From a virus, in the IMG/VR virus record IMGVR_UViG_3300037189_022865, positions 26,597 through 90,596 of that record: 64,000 bases of DNA, one strand, 5' to 3'. The notes below the pieces were generated by a model that ran no database searches, was not told the origin of the DNA, and saw only the letters and a list, made by a program, of their open reading frames with translations. Made by a program: the position numbers and the translations under genes. Shown here piece after piece: positions 1 through 7,896 of this stretch (positions are counted from its first letter, which is position 1; each line of letters opens with the position of its first letter).

Positions 1-2
1 TC

Positions 3-992
3 TTCGTTACGTTCTCCAAGAGTACCCCGGAGTTTGATGAAGAAATTTCCCTTGAAATCGGCGTCACGTACGTACTTATTGATCGTGTGGTAAACCCGGA
101 AGCTGAGTATCAACCCTATACTCTGATGGACACTCTCCCTGTTGCCGAGTCAATGGTGCTCTTCTACAAAAAAGAGTGTCATACAGAGTGCATCATGGGC
201 CTTATGTCGGACACTAAACAGATTCTGAGTAATTTGAAGCGGGTTGAGACAAAGGCACCATCTCGGCAGGGAAAAGTTCTTGTCCATCGCTGGGCTGACG
301 TAGGTCTTTCTTACAGTTACGAAAACTTCGTGGCGGTTCCTGAAGACTTCATCAAGATCGTGTACAATGGTACTCTGAAAGGCGTGAATGGTACATTCAA
401 ACCCAATGTACTGATCACTCGATTGGTAGAGCATTGGGCTGCAGCTGAAACTACAGCAAACCTGTTCATTCACGGCATGGCAGGCACTGGTAAATCAACT
501 CTTCTGAAGATTCTAGCCAATGCATGCTCTTCTTTAGAGAAGAAAGTGCACATAGTTATGATGGCTGGCAATCAGTCAGGCGTGATCACTTCAGCTTCTT
601 TCAGGAATGAGATCAATCGCCTTACCGCAGACGGAACTCCTGTTGTCATCTTTATCGACGAGATGGTTCCGACCAATCACCAAACGCTCGCAGCACTCAG
701 AAACATCCTTGATGGCACTGATCGACTTGACAAAACTGCGTTTGTAGTTTGCAGTAATGCTAAGCCAGAAGATTTCGGTGACGCATTTACCCGTGCGGGC
801 CGTTTCGATGTTGTCATCGAGACTCTGCCCTTCACTGACGAAGCCAGTGCACAAGCCTTGTACAACTATCTCAGGCAGGAAAACCCAAAGAAAGTTTGGG
901 CTCCTTTTGAGTGGAAAGAGAACTTGACTCTCAGCGGAGTAGCTCAGCTCGGTACGTGGAAGTCCTTGGCGGAAACTTTGACAGTACAATAA
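3..992 (+). CDS. AAA+ ATPase (5' end outside window)
   Basis: The frame is open from the first base of the window through GTG 87 to TAA at 990-992, so the gene starts outside the window. It shows a clear AAA+ core: Walker A GMAGTGKST, Walker B VVIFIDEM, sensor-1-like FVVCSNAK and an arginine-finger region RAGRFD, followed by a short lid. The family uses ATP hydrolysis to remodel proteins or nucleic-acid complexes; in phages of this type such ATPases are usually in the replication or early module, but no specific partner is visible here. It contains TGG for Trp and no in-frame TGA. A stem-loop terminator follows within 25 bases. Confidence 0.8.
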   Translation, partial: FVTFSKSTPEFDEEISLEIGVTYVLIDRVVNPEAEYQPYTLMDTLPVAESMVLFYKKECHTECIMGLMSDTKQILSNLKRVETKAPSRQGKVLVHRWADVGLSYSYENFVAVPEDFIKIVYNGTLKGVNGTFKPNVLITRLVEHWAAAETTANLFIHGMAGTGKSTLLKILANACSSLEKKVHIVMMAGNQSGVITSASFRNEINRLTADGTPVVIFIDEMVPTNHQTLAALRNILDGTDRLDKTAFVVCSNAKPEDFGDAFTRAGRFDVVIETLPFTDEASAQALYNYLRQENPKKVWAPFEWKENLTLSGVAQLGTWKSLAETLTVQ

Positions 993-1012
993 ACCTGTAT
1001 TTCTCCAAACCA

Positions 1013-1046
1013 AGAGGGGTGTCGTAAAAGATGCCCCTCTAACTTT
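1013..1046 (+). terminator. Rho-independent terminator after the AAA+ ATPase gene
   Basis: A 7-bp stem AGAGGGG / CCCCTCT encloses a 14-base A-rich loop and is followed by AACTTTT. It lies between the AAA+ ATPase stop and the next start at 1053, so it probably ends the upstream transcript or attenuates read-through. Confidence 0.55.
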
Positions 1047-1052
1047 TAAATT

Positions 1053-1712
1053 ATGAAAAGACTGATACGAGTCGGGGATTCAGTCATTATCGGTGGTGAT
1101 GGCGTAGTTACAAAAACCCGACATTTTAAAGGCTCAAGTGTAACCTACGATAAAGAAGTAGATCTTGTAGTAGGCGAACTTACAATAGTTTCTTATAACA
1201 TGCATTTACAAAGCGTAACAGCAGTTGATACTAACGGTGAGAAAGTAGAAATTCCTTTCAGCATTCAACCCCTTCGCATCGGTCCTTATGGCTTTGAGAG
1301 TTATTTACATCCAAGTATGCTAAAGTTTTCTCATTCAGGTTTTATAGAAGCTTTAAGTGATAATAATTTGTGTATACATAGAGTTACTGGTCAGAAGTGT
1401 AGACTAATCTTAGACTCTGACTTTATTAATACAGGTTCATTTAGACTAGAAGCCATAACTGGTCCTGAAAAAACATCTAGATCTTTTAAATCAGAGAAAT
1501 GGGATAGAAGAACTTTACGAGATTACTTGGATTCTATTAAAGGTAAAGTGATTAAGGGAAAAGCTAAAATAGGGTATTTAATCTACAAAGATGCTTGTCA
1601 TGAAAGCGTTCTAGTGAATCCCGGTGAAGATTTAGTTGTAGTACTCGTATTTGAAGACGGTACCGCAATGAGCCTCCCCTACAAAAACTTTCAATCGGTA
1701 AAATGGAAATAA
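1053..1712 (+). CDS. Hypothetical protein, 219 aa
   Basis: ATG 1053 follows an A/T-rich leader; the gene ends with TAA 1710-1712 and overlaps the next start (ATG 1703) by 10 bases, which suggests translational coupling. The N-terminal part has short beta-rich segments with Val/Gly (VGDSVIIGGDGVV), resembling an SH3-like barrel or KOW-type fold only in composition. No catalytic motif or membrane segment is visible. I do not recognise the family. Confidence 0.7.
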   Translation: MKRLIRVGDSVIIGGDGVVTKTRHFKGSSVTYDKEVDLVVGELTIVSYNMHLQSVTAVDTNGEKVEIPFSIQPLRIGPYGFESYLHPSMLKFSHSGFIEALSDNNLCIHRVTGQKCRLILDSDFINTGSFRLEAITGPEKTSRSFKSEKWDRRTLRDYLDSIKGKVIKGKAKIGYLIYKDACHESVLVNPGEDLVVVLVFEDGTAMSLPYKNFQSVKWK

Positions 1713-2236
1713 CCATCCATCACCCTTCAAGTAGTGGTGAAAAACGAATAAAGCGAATAGTTGGCGTAACGGACGCAATGTTAGACTATGGTCACGAGAT
1801 AAACGAGACAATAGTACCAGCTATTCGCATTGAATCTACTCAAGCGCGTCCGTACTATGTCTCTGGTATAGAGCTCACTGCTCTAGAGACGTTATTTATT
1901 TACATTAAAGCCAATATATCCCTCAATAAAAATACAGTGATACCTCTTGATGTTTTCGATCCGGATACAAATAAAGAGGTAAAGCCCATGAGTATTTCTC
2001 AATATCTTAACGCGATTAAGTGGCAAAGATTTTCTAGAACAGAGGCCTTTGCAATCTTTTGCACTGAAGACATCCGCTCAATGACACACGGTAAATTCAA
2101 TCCCGTTAAAAGAGCGGCTAGAGAAAGAAAAGAAACAATCATTGAACTGTGGAGACACCGTCTCCCAACAACTCAAGCAGATGTGTCTAAAAAAGAGTAT
2201 TTTACTGCTTTGCTCAGTGAGCATATTGTCCTGTAG
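1703..2236 (+). CDS. Hypothetical protein, 177 aa
   Basis: ATG 1703 overlaps the preceding gene; the stop is TAG 2234-2236, one of the genes showing that TAG is still a terminator in this genome. The protein is soluble and mixed-charge with a basic C-terminal third (VKRAARERKETIIELWRHR), which could bind nucleic acid, but no named domain is recognisable. Its last 56 bases overlap the lipoprotein gene that begins at 2181 in another frame. Confidence 0.65.
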   Translation: MEITIHHPSSSGEKRIKRIVGVTDAMLDYGHEINETIVPAIRIESTQARPYYVSGIELTALETLFIYIKANISLNKNTVIPLDVFDPDTNKEVKPMSISQYLNAIKWQRFSRTEAFAIFCTEDIRSMTHGKFNPVKRAARERKETIIELWRHRLPTTQADVSKKEYFTALLSEHIVL

Positions 2237-2597
2237 CGATGACGGAAAAGAATACGACCTAGCGTCGTTTGCCCCAGTACCACTGGATTCCGTTCAAGTC
2301 GCTCCCCAACCTGCGAGCCGCAATTTCACAATCTCTCCTCCAAGTATTGACGGTAAAAGCTGCAAAGAATACACGATGAGCATCCAGCTCTATGTCAAAC
2401 AAGACTCCGTGCGCAGCTACACACTCACCACCAGCTGTGGAAATCCTATCGCTAAGAAGGAATACAAAATTGAGCCTGGCGATACCAAAGAAAAGATCGC
2501 TAAAAGAGTCTCTAAAGACTTAGGCATTACCATCCCACCGTCAAGTATTTCCAACAAACTTCCGCTTAAAAGAGGCGAAAAAATCACATTTCAATGA
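2181..2597 (+). CDS. Predicted lipoprotein with LysM-like C-terminus
   Basis: I chose ATG 2181 because it gives a textbook lipoprotein signal: MCLKKS, a hydrophobic stretch ILLLCSVSIL and a lipobox LSC|S, followed by acidic residues (SDDGKE). A longer start at ATG 2142 would spoil the signal. A Pro-rich linker follows, and the end (EPGDTKEKIAKRVSKDLGI through LKRGEKITF) resembles a LysM peptidoglycan-binding motif. The product should be lipid-anchored in an envelope membrane and contact the cell wall; a role in lysis (outer-membrane spanin-like) or in superinfection exclusion is possible but not shown. The stop is TGA 2595-2597 inside an ATGA overlap with the next gene; read as Trp it would add about 16 residues up to TAG. 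Confidence 0.6.
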   Translation: MCLKKSILLLCSVSILSCSDDGKEYDLASFAPVPLDSVQVAPQPASRNFTISPPSIDGKSCKEYTMSIQLYVKQDSVRSYTLTTSCGNPIAKKEYKIEPGDTKEKIAKRVSKDLGITIPPSSISNKLPLKRGEKITFQ

Positions 2598-3040
2598 TGC
2601 AGTACTGGTTCACAAGTACATCTTCTTCTTGGGAAAAATCTCGCGCTGAGATAGAACTTGAGTTAGAGGACTATAATATCGAATTTAATAACAATAAAAA
2701 TTGCTCCAGAAAACAAACGAAGAAGCGTGACATTTTCAAAAAACGAAAGCACATCACCGACAAAGTAAAACAAAGAGTCGTTCAAGATGACACTATTCAA
2801 GACGTGGATTCTGCTGTTCTGGAAGCAATTATCTGGGGGGATCAATACCTCCGGTATAAACTTTCCCAAACCTATGGAAATAAACGAAAAAACGCTTCTG
2901 AAGTTAGGAGTCGATTCATTAAACAACGCCAGGGCGGAGGCCTTCCCGTTCCGGAATGGAGTTGGGAAGACGTACGTCGAAATCGAACTGTTCCTAACCA
3001 GCAAACTGGGAATAGCGATAGAAGAAGAGTTGTATTATAG
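2594..3040 (+). CDS. Hypothetical basic protein, 148 aa
   Basis: ATG 2594 sits in the ATGA junction with the lipoprotein gene. The first ~95 residues look genuinely coding, with an acidic start and a Lys/Arg-rich middle (KQTKKRDIFKKRKH), suggesting nucleic-acid binding. From 2874 onward the frame overlaps a better-looking gene in another frame, so the C-terminal 55 residues (Arg/Gly/Pro-rich) may be real overlap or a stop-loss extension. Family not recognised. Confidence 0.45.
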   Translation: MMQYWFTSTSSSWEKSRAEIELELEDYNIEFNNNKNCSRKQTKKRDIFKKRKHITDKVKQRVVQDDTIQDVDSAVLEAIIWGDQYLRYKLSQTYGNKRKNASEVRSRFIKQRQGGGLPVPEWSWEDVRRNRTVPNQQTGNSDRRRVVL

Positions 3041-3233
3041 GAAAAATACTCCTAGGTACAAATTCACTTTCTACAAACCAAGTATCTTACACCTCATCCA
3101 AACTGACGGAACTAGGCAAGATGCTTACAAACGTGGAATCAAACGATGTTTTCTCCTTCTAAAAAGAATGCACAAAAAGCATTCATCGCAAACCCATACG
3201 GATTCCACCTCGCAGAGCACGTCTACAAAATAA
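2874..3233 (+). CDS. Hypothetical protein, 119 aa
   Basis: ATG 2874 (MEINEKTLLKLGVDSL) gives a plausible soluble alpha/beta protein with a Tyr-rich middle (EEELYYRKNTPRYKFTFY). An upstream start at 2787 is in frame but lies wholly within the preceding gene. The last ~29 residues (Ser/Thr/His-rich) overlap the start of the amidotransferase-like gene in another frame and look like shadow sequence. Function unknown. Confidence 0.5.
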   Translation: MEINEKTLLKLGVDSLNNARAEAFPFRNGVGKTYVEIELFLTSKLGIAIEEELYYRKNTPRYKFTFYKPSILHLIQTDGTRQDAYKRGIKRCFLLLKRMHKKHSSQTHTDSTSQSTSTK

Positions 3234-3706
3234 GAATGTTGTTTTTGCGTTATGGTTGGCAAGTTCAACTTCTGGAAACAGAGACACGAACGTATCATCC
3301 GAATTGCGTGCTAATAATACCAGATACCGGTGGCATCAATACCAACGTGAGTTACTTCAAAACTCCCGCTCCAGGCATTCCGCCTCAAGATCAGGGCATA
3401 GAGTCCTTCCGGTTAAACAGTTTGCATTACTGGGTAAACAAAAAAGTGCCAATTATTGGCTTAGGTTACTCAGCTTTCCTTACCTTTGCAGAAGTTTGTG
3501 GAGGTAATCTGCTTTGCGGTTCTGACGGTCTATCCTTTATGCACCGAAAAGACGTGGATATTTACGAGACGAAATTCTTTGGCAAAAGAGCTGCTGGCTT
3601 TGTTGATTATCAAATTGACGAGAGTCTCATCAGCCTTGCCGAGTCCCTTCTTCCAAAGGAGGCACCGCCGGAGGACGAAGTATTGGTATCGGTGCCCATT
3701 TTATAA
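3146..3706 (+). CDS. Class I glutamine amidotransferase-like protein, nucleophile missing
   Basis: The 186-residue protein has the layout of a class I (triad) glutamine amidotransferase: a leading strand and helix, a VLIIPDTGGIN segment matching the 'D-x-lilPGG' turn, then VPIIGLGYSAFL followed by AEVCGGNL, which matches the nucleophile elbow PilGiCyGhQ...GG. The elbow Cys is replaced by Gly (GLGYS), so glutamine hydrolysis is unlikely and the domain may be a binding or regulatory relic. Starts at ATG 3146 and ends with TAA 3704-3706. A possible functional partner is the ATP-grasp protein at 18797, but they are 15 kb apart. Assignment rests on motif pattern only. Confidence 0.55.
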   Translation: MFSPSKKNAQKAFIANPYGFHLAEHVYKIRMLFLRYGWQVQLLETETRTYHPNCVLIIPDTGGINTNVSYFKTPAPGIPPQDQGIESFRLNSLHYWVNKKVPIIGLGYSAFLTFAEVCGGNLLCGSDGLSFMHRKDVDIYETKFFGKRAAGFVDYQIDESLISLAESLLPKEAPPEDEVLVSVPIL

Positions 3707-3708
3707 TA

Positions 3709-4020
3709 ATGGAAATTAATAAATCAATAGCTGTTTACGTTCGCGACCGAGTGTGAGTTTTGCGACGTAAAAAAGATCTTTTACCTTTAAATGTGAGTTA
3801 TACTGTTGACGGTCTTAAATGGACCGCAAACAAAATGGGGAAATCCCTGTTTTATAAGAATGCTCGTGTTTTCAAAGGTAGAATAATCTCAGAAGACGGA
3901 CCATTAGTTGAGAATCCAGATGTGTTCTATGAACCATTTGATGCGATAGATCACTATAATCTGGATCTGAGAAAAGCCGAACTAAGGAATTTAGATAAAG
4001 CATTAAAGATGCTATACTAA
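3709..4020 (+). CDS. Hypothetical protein with one TGA-Trp codon, 103 aa
   Basis: Starts at ATG 3709, three bases after the previous stop. TGA at 3754-3756 must be read as Trp (VRDRVWVLRRKK); read as stop it would leave a 15-residue peptide. Ends with TAA 4018-4020. The protein is short and basic, with VDGLKWTANKMGKS in the middle. No family recognised. It is the first gene in the window, reading left to right, that needs TGA recoding. Confidence 0.6.
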
Positions 4021-4078
4021 ATAGGCTGCTTAGCCCCGATCTTAGAGAAGGGGTATTGTTACATTAAATGTATAAATT

Positions 4079-4684
4079 TTGGAAAATAATCGACTATACA
4101 AGGCCTTTATGGTAATCTCAACTATTATCGGGTTAGTTCTTACCTTAGGCTTGTTTCACAAAAACAACGATCTAAAAAAGGACTTTCTTGAAATAAAATC
4201 GCGTACTGATTCTATGGCCATAACCATAGATTCTATGCGGTTTGAGCTTAACAACCTTAGAGAAACCCACCCCTATCAAAACAAACGGTGGAAATCTAAG
4301 AGAACAGGTCTGTGTACCGAGGGCAATTTCTTTGGGTTTTTACTTTATACCCCAGTGGATACTAACATATCCTCTGAGTTCGCTATCGCTCTTTCTGATT
4401 GAAAGGGCCCAGTAGCTAAAGTAAATTCTGTGAGAAGGCACTCGAATTGTAAAAGTCAACATTACCACGGTAAAGCAATTGACTTAGCGTGGGATGAGAC
4501 TGTTATTGCCTTCTTACTATCCGAAGAAGGTAGGTCTTGGCTAAAAGAGCATGGGGTAACCTTCTATATAGAAGGCAAACCCGGGAGCAAAAAAGTACGT
4601 CGTTATCTTTACGATGAGGTTGCTTCTGAGTATGTATTCTTTAACCCCAATGCTAGCGGAGACCACATACATTTAAATATCTAA
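4079..4684 (+). CDS. Membrane-anchored M15-type peptidase (probable endolysin)
   Basis: Two open segments join through TGA 4400-4402 read as Trp. The N-terminus has one hydrophobic segment (FMVISTIIGLVLTLGLF) followed by a short coiled region, giving a signal-anchor. The C-terminal domain carries HSNCKSQHYHGKAIDLAWD and a late GDHIHLNI, the paired metal-binding pattern (HxxGxAxD ... DHxH) of peptidase M15 / VanY-like D,D- or L,D-carboxypeptidases. The product probably cuts peptidoglycan cross-links during lysis from the periplasmic side. The start is uncertain: TTG 4079 or ATG 4109; no ATG lies upstream in frame. A strong hairpin follows the stop. Confidence 0.75.
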
Positions 4685-4692
4685 TACTGATA

Positions 4693-4716
4693 GTGGGGGG
4701 AGAAATCCCCCCTTTA
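4693..4716 (+). terminator. GC-rich hairpin after the peptidase gene
   Basis: GGGGGG at 4695-4700 pairs with CCCCCC at 4707-4712 around a 6-base loop (AGAAAT), followed by TTTAT. It fits a factor-independent terminator between the peptidase and the next gene. Confidence 0.55.
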
Positions 4717-4729
4717 TCCATACTAAAAT

Positions 4730-4975
4730 ATGGAAGCTATCTTTTTTGTCCTCTTATCAACGATCGCAGGTTCGTTGTTTAAGCACTATCTGGAGCCCGT
4801 GGTGTTAAACAAAGCGGCTCATCTTTTCCCTCAATCTAATATCTTTAACACAAAACCAGAAACAAAAGTAGAACCTACGGAGTTTAATAACGTAAGGTTT
4901 AAGCGCACTATCAATGGATATACAACAATCTATGTTTCGAGTCCAACACGGACAGATACAACCTACGTCAGGTAA
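4730..4975 (+). CDS. Small protein with one N-terminal membrane segment
   Basis: 81 residues. The start MEAIFFVLLSTIAGSLF is a likely single membrane segment or signal anchor; the rest is polar. Its place next to the peptidase gene suggests a lysis accessory (holin or spanin-like), but no family motif supports this. The 3' end overlaps the DNA polymerase start (ATG 4914) by 62 bases in another frame. Confidence 0.5.
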   Translation: MEAIFFVLLSTIAGSLFKHYLEPVVLNKAAHLFPQSNIFNTKPETKVEPTEFNNVRFKRTINGYTTIYVSSPTRTDTTYVR

Positions 4976-6794
4976 AGAACTCACCAAAGAGATCAAGTCC
5001 TGAGACATAATAGCTTTAGATACAGAGGTAACTGGAGATTTTGATAATATCTTTGATAGAAGAATTGTCATGCTGCAGTTTGGTAACAAAGAAGTTCAGT
5101 ACATTATAGACACAAGGAAAGCGGACCCTACTAAGCTCCTCAAAGAATTATCCAAGAAAAAGATCATAGGTCACAACATTAAGTTCGACTACCAAGTTAT
5201 AAAGACTAACTATGGGATTGAGCTTGAAGATCTATTCGATACCATGCTTGCAGCACAAATACTGGAGTGTGGGATGGATGAGGAGAAGGGACATTTTACC
5301 CTAGAGCAAACCGCTAGACGCTACACAGGGTATCACTACTACTCCAATCAAGGTAACTTATTTATTCCAGCAGTTACCAAAAAGATAAGGAGTTCTTTTT
5401 CTAGTATAGGAGATAAACCGTTTGAGTTAGAGCAGCTCTATTATGGAGCTCTTGACGTTTCGGTTGCATATCTCTTGTATGAGAAACAGAAGATTCAGCT
5501 TGAGAAAAATGAGCTTGAGTCAACAGCAGAGCTAGAGTTCAACTTCGTGAAAGTTCTTGCTGATATGGAATTGAGTGGTGTATATCTCAACCAAAAACAG
5601 TGGTTAGAGAATTATCGCAACACACTACAACAAACCGAAGAATTGCGAAAGAAACTGGAGGAGTATCAACAACTAAACTGAAACTCCCACAAGCAGGTTT
5701 TACCTGTACTCAAAGAGCTTGGTGTTGACGTGTCGATTATAGACAAGAAAACAGGTGAGATAAAGGAGTCTGTATCTCGCGAAGTCTTAAAGAAGCAAAC
5801 AGCTAAGGCTGGTATTCTGAAGACTTATCTTGACTATAAGCTTTCCCAAAAGGAATCATCTACCTATGGTGAAAAGTTTTTAAGGCACGTCAACCCAACT
5901 TCTCAAAGAGTTCACTCTTCTTATATGCAAATTATGAGAACTGGAAGAACTTCTTCTACTTCCCCTAATTGTCAATCTATTAAGAGGGGATCTATATACC
6001 GATCAGCATTTCAAGCTGAAGAAGGTAATACCTTTGTAGGTGCAGACTTCTCTAATATAGAAGCAAGGATACTCGCTGATAAGTCTAATGACGAAAACTT
6101 TATTAACATCTTTATAAACAATGGTGATTACCATTTAGAAACTGCTAAGCTAGCTTTTGATAATCCTAATCTAACCAAAGGATCTGAAGAAAGACAGTTA
6201 GCAAAGACTATTAACTTCGCAATTGCTTTTGGTGCTGGAGCTAAGAAAGTATCAGAAGGTGCTGGAGTTACTTTACAGAAAGGAAAAGAACTATTAAATA
6301 AAGTTTATACTGCTTTCCCAAAACTTAGTCCTTACTTTATAGAGATGGGTAATCTCACAAGGGAAAGAGGATATGTTGTGTGTAATGAAGTATCAAAAAG
6401 AAGAAGTTATATACCGTTTTATAATGAATACTTAGAAGCTAAGAAACATTATAACTACTTTAAAGCAATGGGTTGGGATCCTCATCCTACTATTGCATCA
6501 GCATATAAAACTTGGGATTCTAAAATACAAAGATGGTCACAAAACTTGCCTGTCCAAGCTACCGCTGCTGACATAGCAAAAGCCACCTGTATAGAACTCA
6601 GAGAGAAGTCTAAAAAAATTCCATTCAATCTCGTTTTATTCGTACATGACGAAGTTGTAGTAGAGTGCGAAAAAGAACGCGCAAACACTATATCTAAGCT
6701 TATTGAAAAAACAGGATTAGAATGCTCGAAAAAATTCCTGAATCATTTAACAGTCCCTGCAGAAGCACACGTATCTTCGCAGTGGGAAAAGTAA
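4914..6794 (+). CDS. polA: Family A DNA polymerase with 3'-5' exonuclease
   Basis: 626 residues, only intact if TGA at 5001-5003 (Trp30) and 5679-5681 (Trp256) are Trp. The N-terminal exonuclease domain starts with IIALDTEVTGDF (Asp36, Glu38: exo I DxE) and continues with a HNIKFDYQV exo II element. The polymerase domain has TGRTSS, motif A FVGADFSNIEAR (Asp ~378), motif B RQLAKTINFAIAFGAG (~428-443) and motif C FVHDEVVVE (~580). There is no 5'-3' exonuclease domain, as in T7-type and crAss-like replicative polymerases. It copies the phage genome with the primase and DnaB-like helicase encoded downstream. Start ATG 4914 is the first in frame; ATG 4932 is an alternative. Ends TAA four bases before the next gene. 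Confidence 0.93.
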
Positions 6795-6798
6795 AACC

Positions 6799-7896
6799 AT
6801 GAACGAAGCAACTTTCTTTTTCGTCGTCAGTATTGCGGCTTTGGTCGCAGCACTAGCGTTCTTCTTTTACCGAGCTAAGAAAGACCCAGAAAATAAAGGT
6901 CTAGAGCCCGGTGCTATTCTTATAAAATTCTTTATAAAGTATCCTCTAACGGTGTTTATTACGATGCAGTTGGTTGCCATGATTTCAGAGGCAGCTCTTC
7001 TTGCATCTATTCCAGAGACACTGCTGAATGTAAGTGCAAGTATGGCAACGCATATGTTTATTGCGTTAGTCGGTGCACTGGGTGCATTTATGTTAACAAA
7101 ATACTTGGGTTCTTTTGTCTCCGCTTTCTTTAGTAAAGAAAAGTTTCCAGTGAAGATTTCTGTTATCATGTTAACTTTATGTTTATCCATGATTTCTTTG
7201 GTCTTTACCTTGGGTTCCCCGGTATACAATCTCTATGCAATGGCATCAAGATTACACCAAGTTCCACAACTTGAACTCTATCTTACCAGTCTTCAAGTAG
7301 AGTATCTGAATATGGACCCAAGAGTACTTGCCAAACTCATGCAGATACACAAAGTTCCGCTAGACTATTCTCCATTTCAGGCACTTCATCCCGGCATTGT
7401 AACTTCACTTGCATTATCTACCGCTCACATTTTTATTACAGTGTGGGAGGTATTGGTATCTCTTTTGTACGCATTGAAGAATGACGGCATTCAGCACGCA
7501 ATTCTCGGCGACTTTGCGAATACTCCGCCTAGAAAAGAAGAGAAGAAAGAGGAAAAGAAGGAAGAGAAGAAGGAAGAGAAGAAGGAAGAAAAGAAAGAGG
7601 AGAAGAAAGAGGAAAACATTGATGCTACCAAAGTTAAGGACAAGGTACAAGAGCTTCTCAAAATTCACGGTATGACCGATCCAAAGAGGATTGAGGATAC
7701 AGCTCAGAAACTTGTTCCTTACATCTACAAACAGGCTGATGCTGGTTCAGTGAAGAAAGTCGCTGACCTTATGAACTTCATTCACAAGTATCGTGAGGCA
7801 GAGAAGAACAAACAAAACACTCAACCTATTAAGGATGAGATTCACGAACTCGTAAAGGGCCTGACTAACGGCAGTTTCACCTTACCAAAAAACTAA
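6799..7896 (+). CDS. Multi-pass membrane protein with Lys/Glu-rich linker
   Basis: 365 residues. About five hydrophobic segments lie in the first 235 residues (for example FFFVVSIAALVAALAFFFY and VIMLTLCLSMISLVF). A highly charged linker of repeated KKEE units (coded by 7531-7614) follows, then a helical soluble tail (DKVQELLKIHGM...). It lies directly after polA, so it might tether replication to the membrane; this is only inferred from position. The last codons are CCA AAA AAC TAA, which form a perfect A_AAA_AAC slippery heptamer in frame; a -1 shift there would fuse this protein to the zinc-ribbon protein. Confidence 0.75.
   Translation: MNEATFFFVVSIAALVAALAFFFYRAKKDPENKGLEPGAILIKFFIKYPLTVFITMQLVAMISEAALLASIPETLLNVSASMATHMFIALVGALGAFMLTKYLGSFVSAFFSKEKFPVKISVIMLTLCLSMISLVFTLGSPVYNLYAMASRLHQVPQLELYLTSLQVEYLNMDPRVLAKLMQIHKVPLDYSPFQALHPGIVTSLALSTAHIFITVWEVLVSLLYALKNDGIQHAILGDFANTPPRKEEKKEEKKEEKKEEKKEEKKEEKKEENIDATKVKDKVQELLKIHGMTDPKRIEDTAQKLVPYIYKQADAGSVKKVADLMNFIHKYREAEKNKQNTQPIKDEIHELVKGLTNGSFTLPKN
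7531..7614 (+). repeat. Purine-only tandem repeat coding KKEE units
   Basis: About 84 bases consisting almost entirely of A and G, built from degenerate 12- and 15-base units such as GAAGGAAGAGAA. It encodes the Lys/Glu linker of the membrane protein. Copy number is likely variable through slippage. Confidence 0.8.
7887..7893 (+). other. Candidate -1 ribosomal frameshift site A_AAA_AAC
   Basis: The heptamer is in the correct zero-frame register (CCA AAA AAC TAA). After a -1 slip the next codons are CTA ACG GGC GTA ACG TGT GAC TAT TGT and run without a stop into the zinc-ribbon gene, which has no ATG, GTG or TTG upstream of its first Cys pair. I see no strong downstream pseudoknot by eye. Confidence 0.5.

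Noticed and set aside
7481-7675. Lys/Arg-rich open frame within the membrane protein gene
   Set aside because: It is the +1 reading of the purine repeat and has no independent support.
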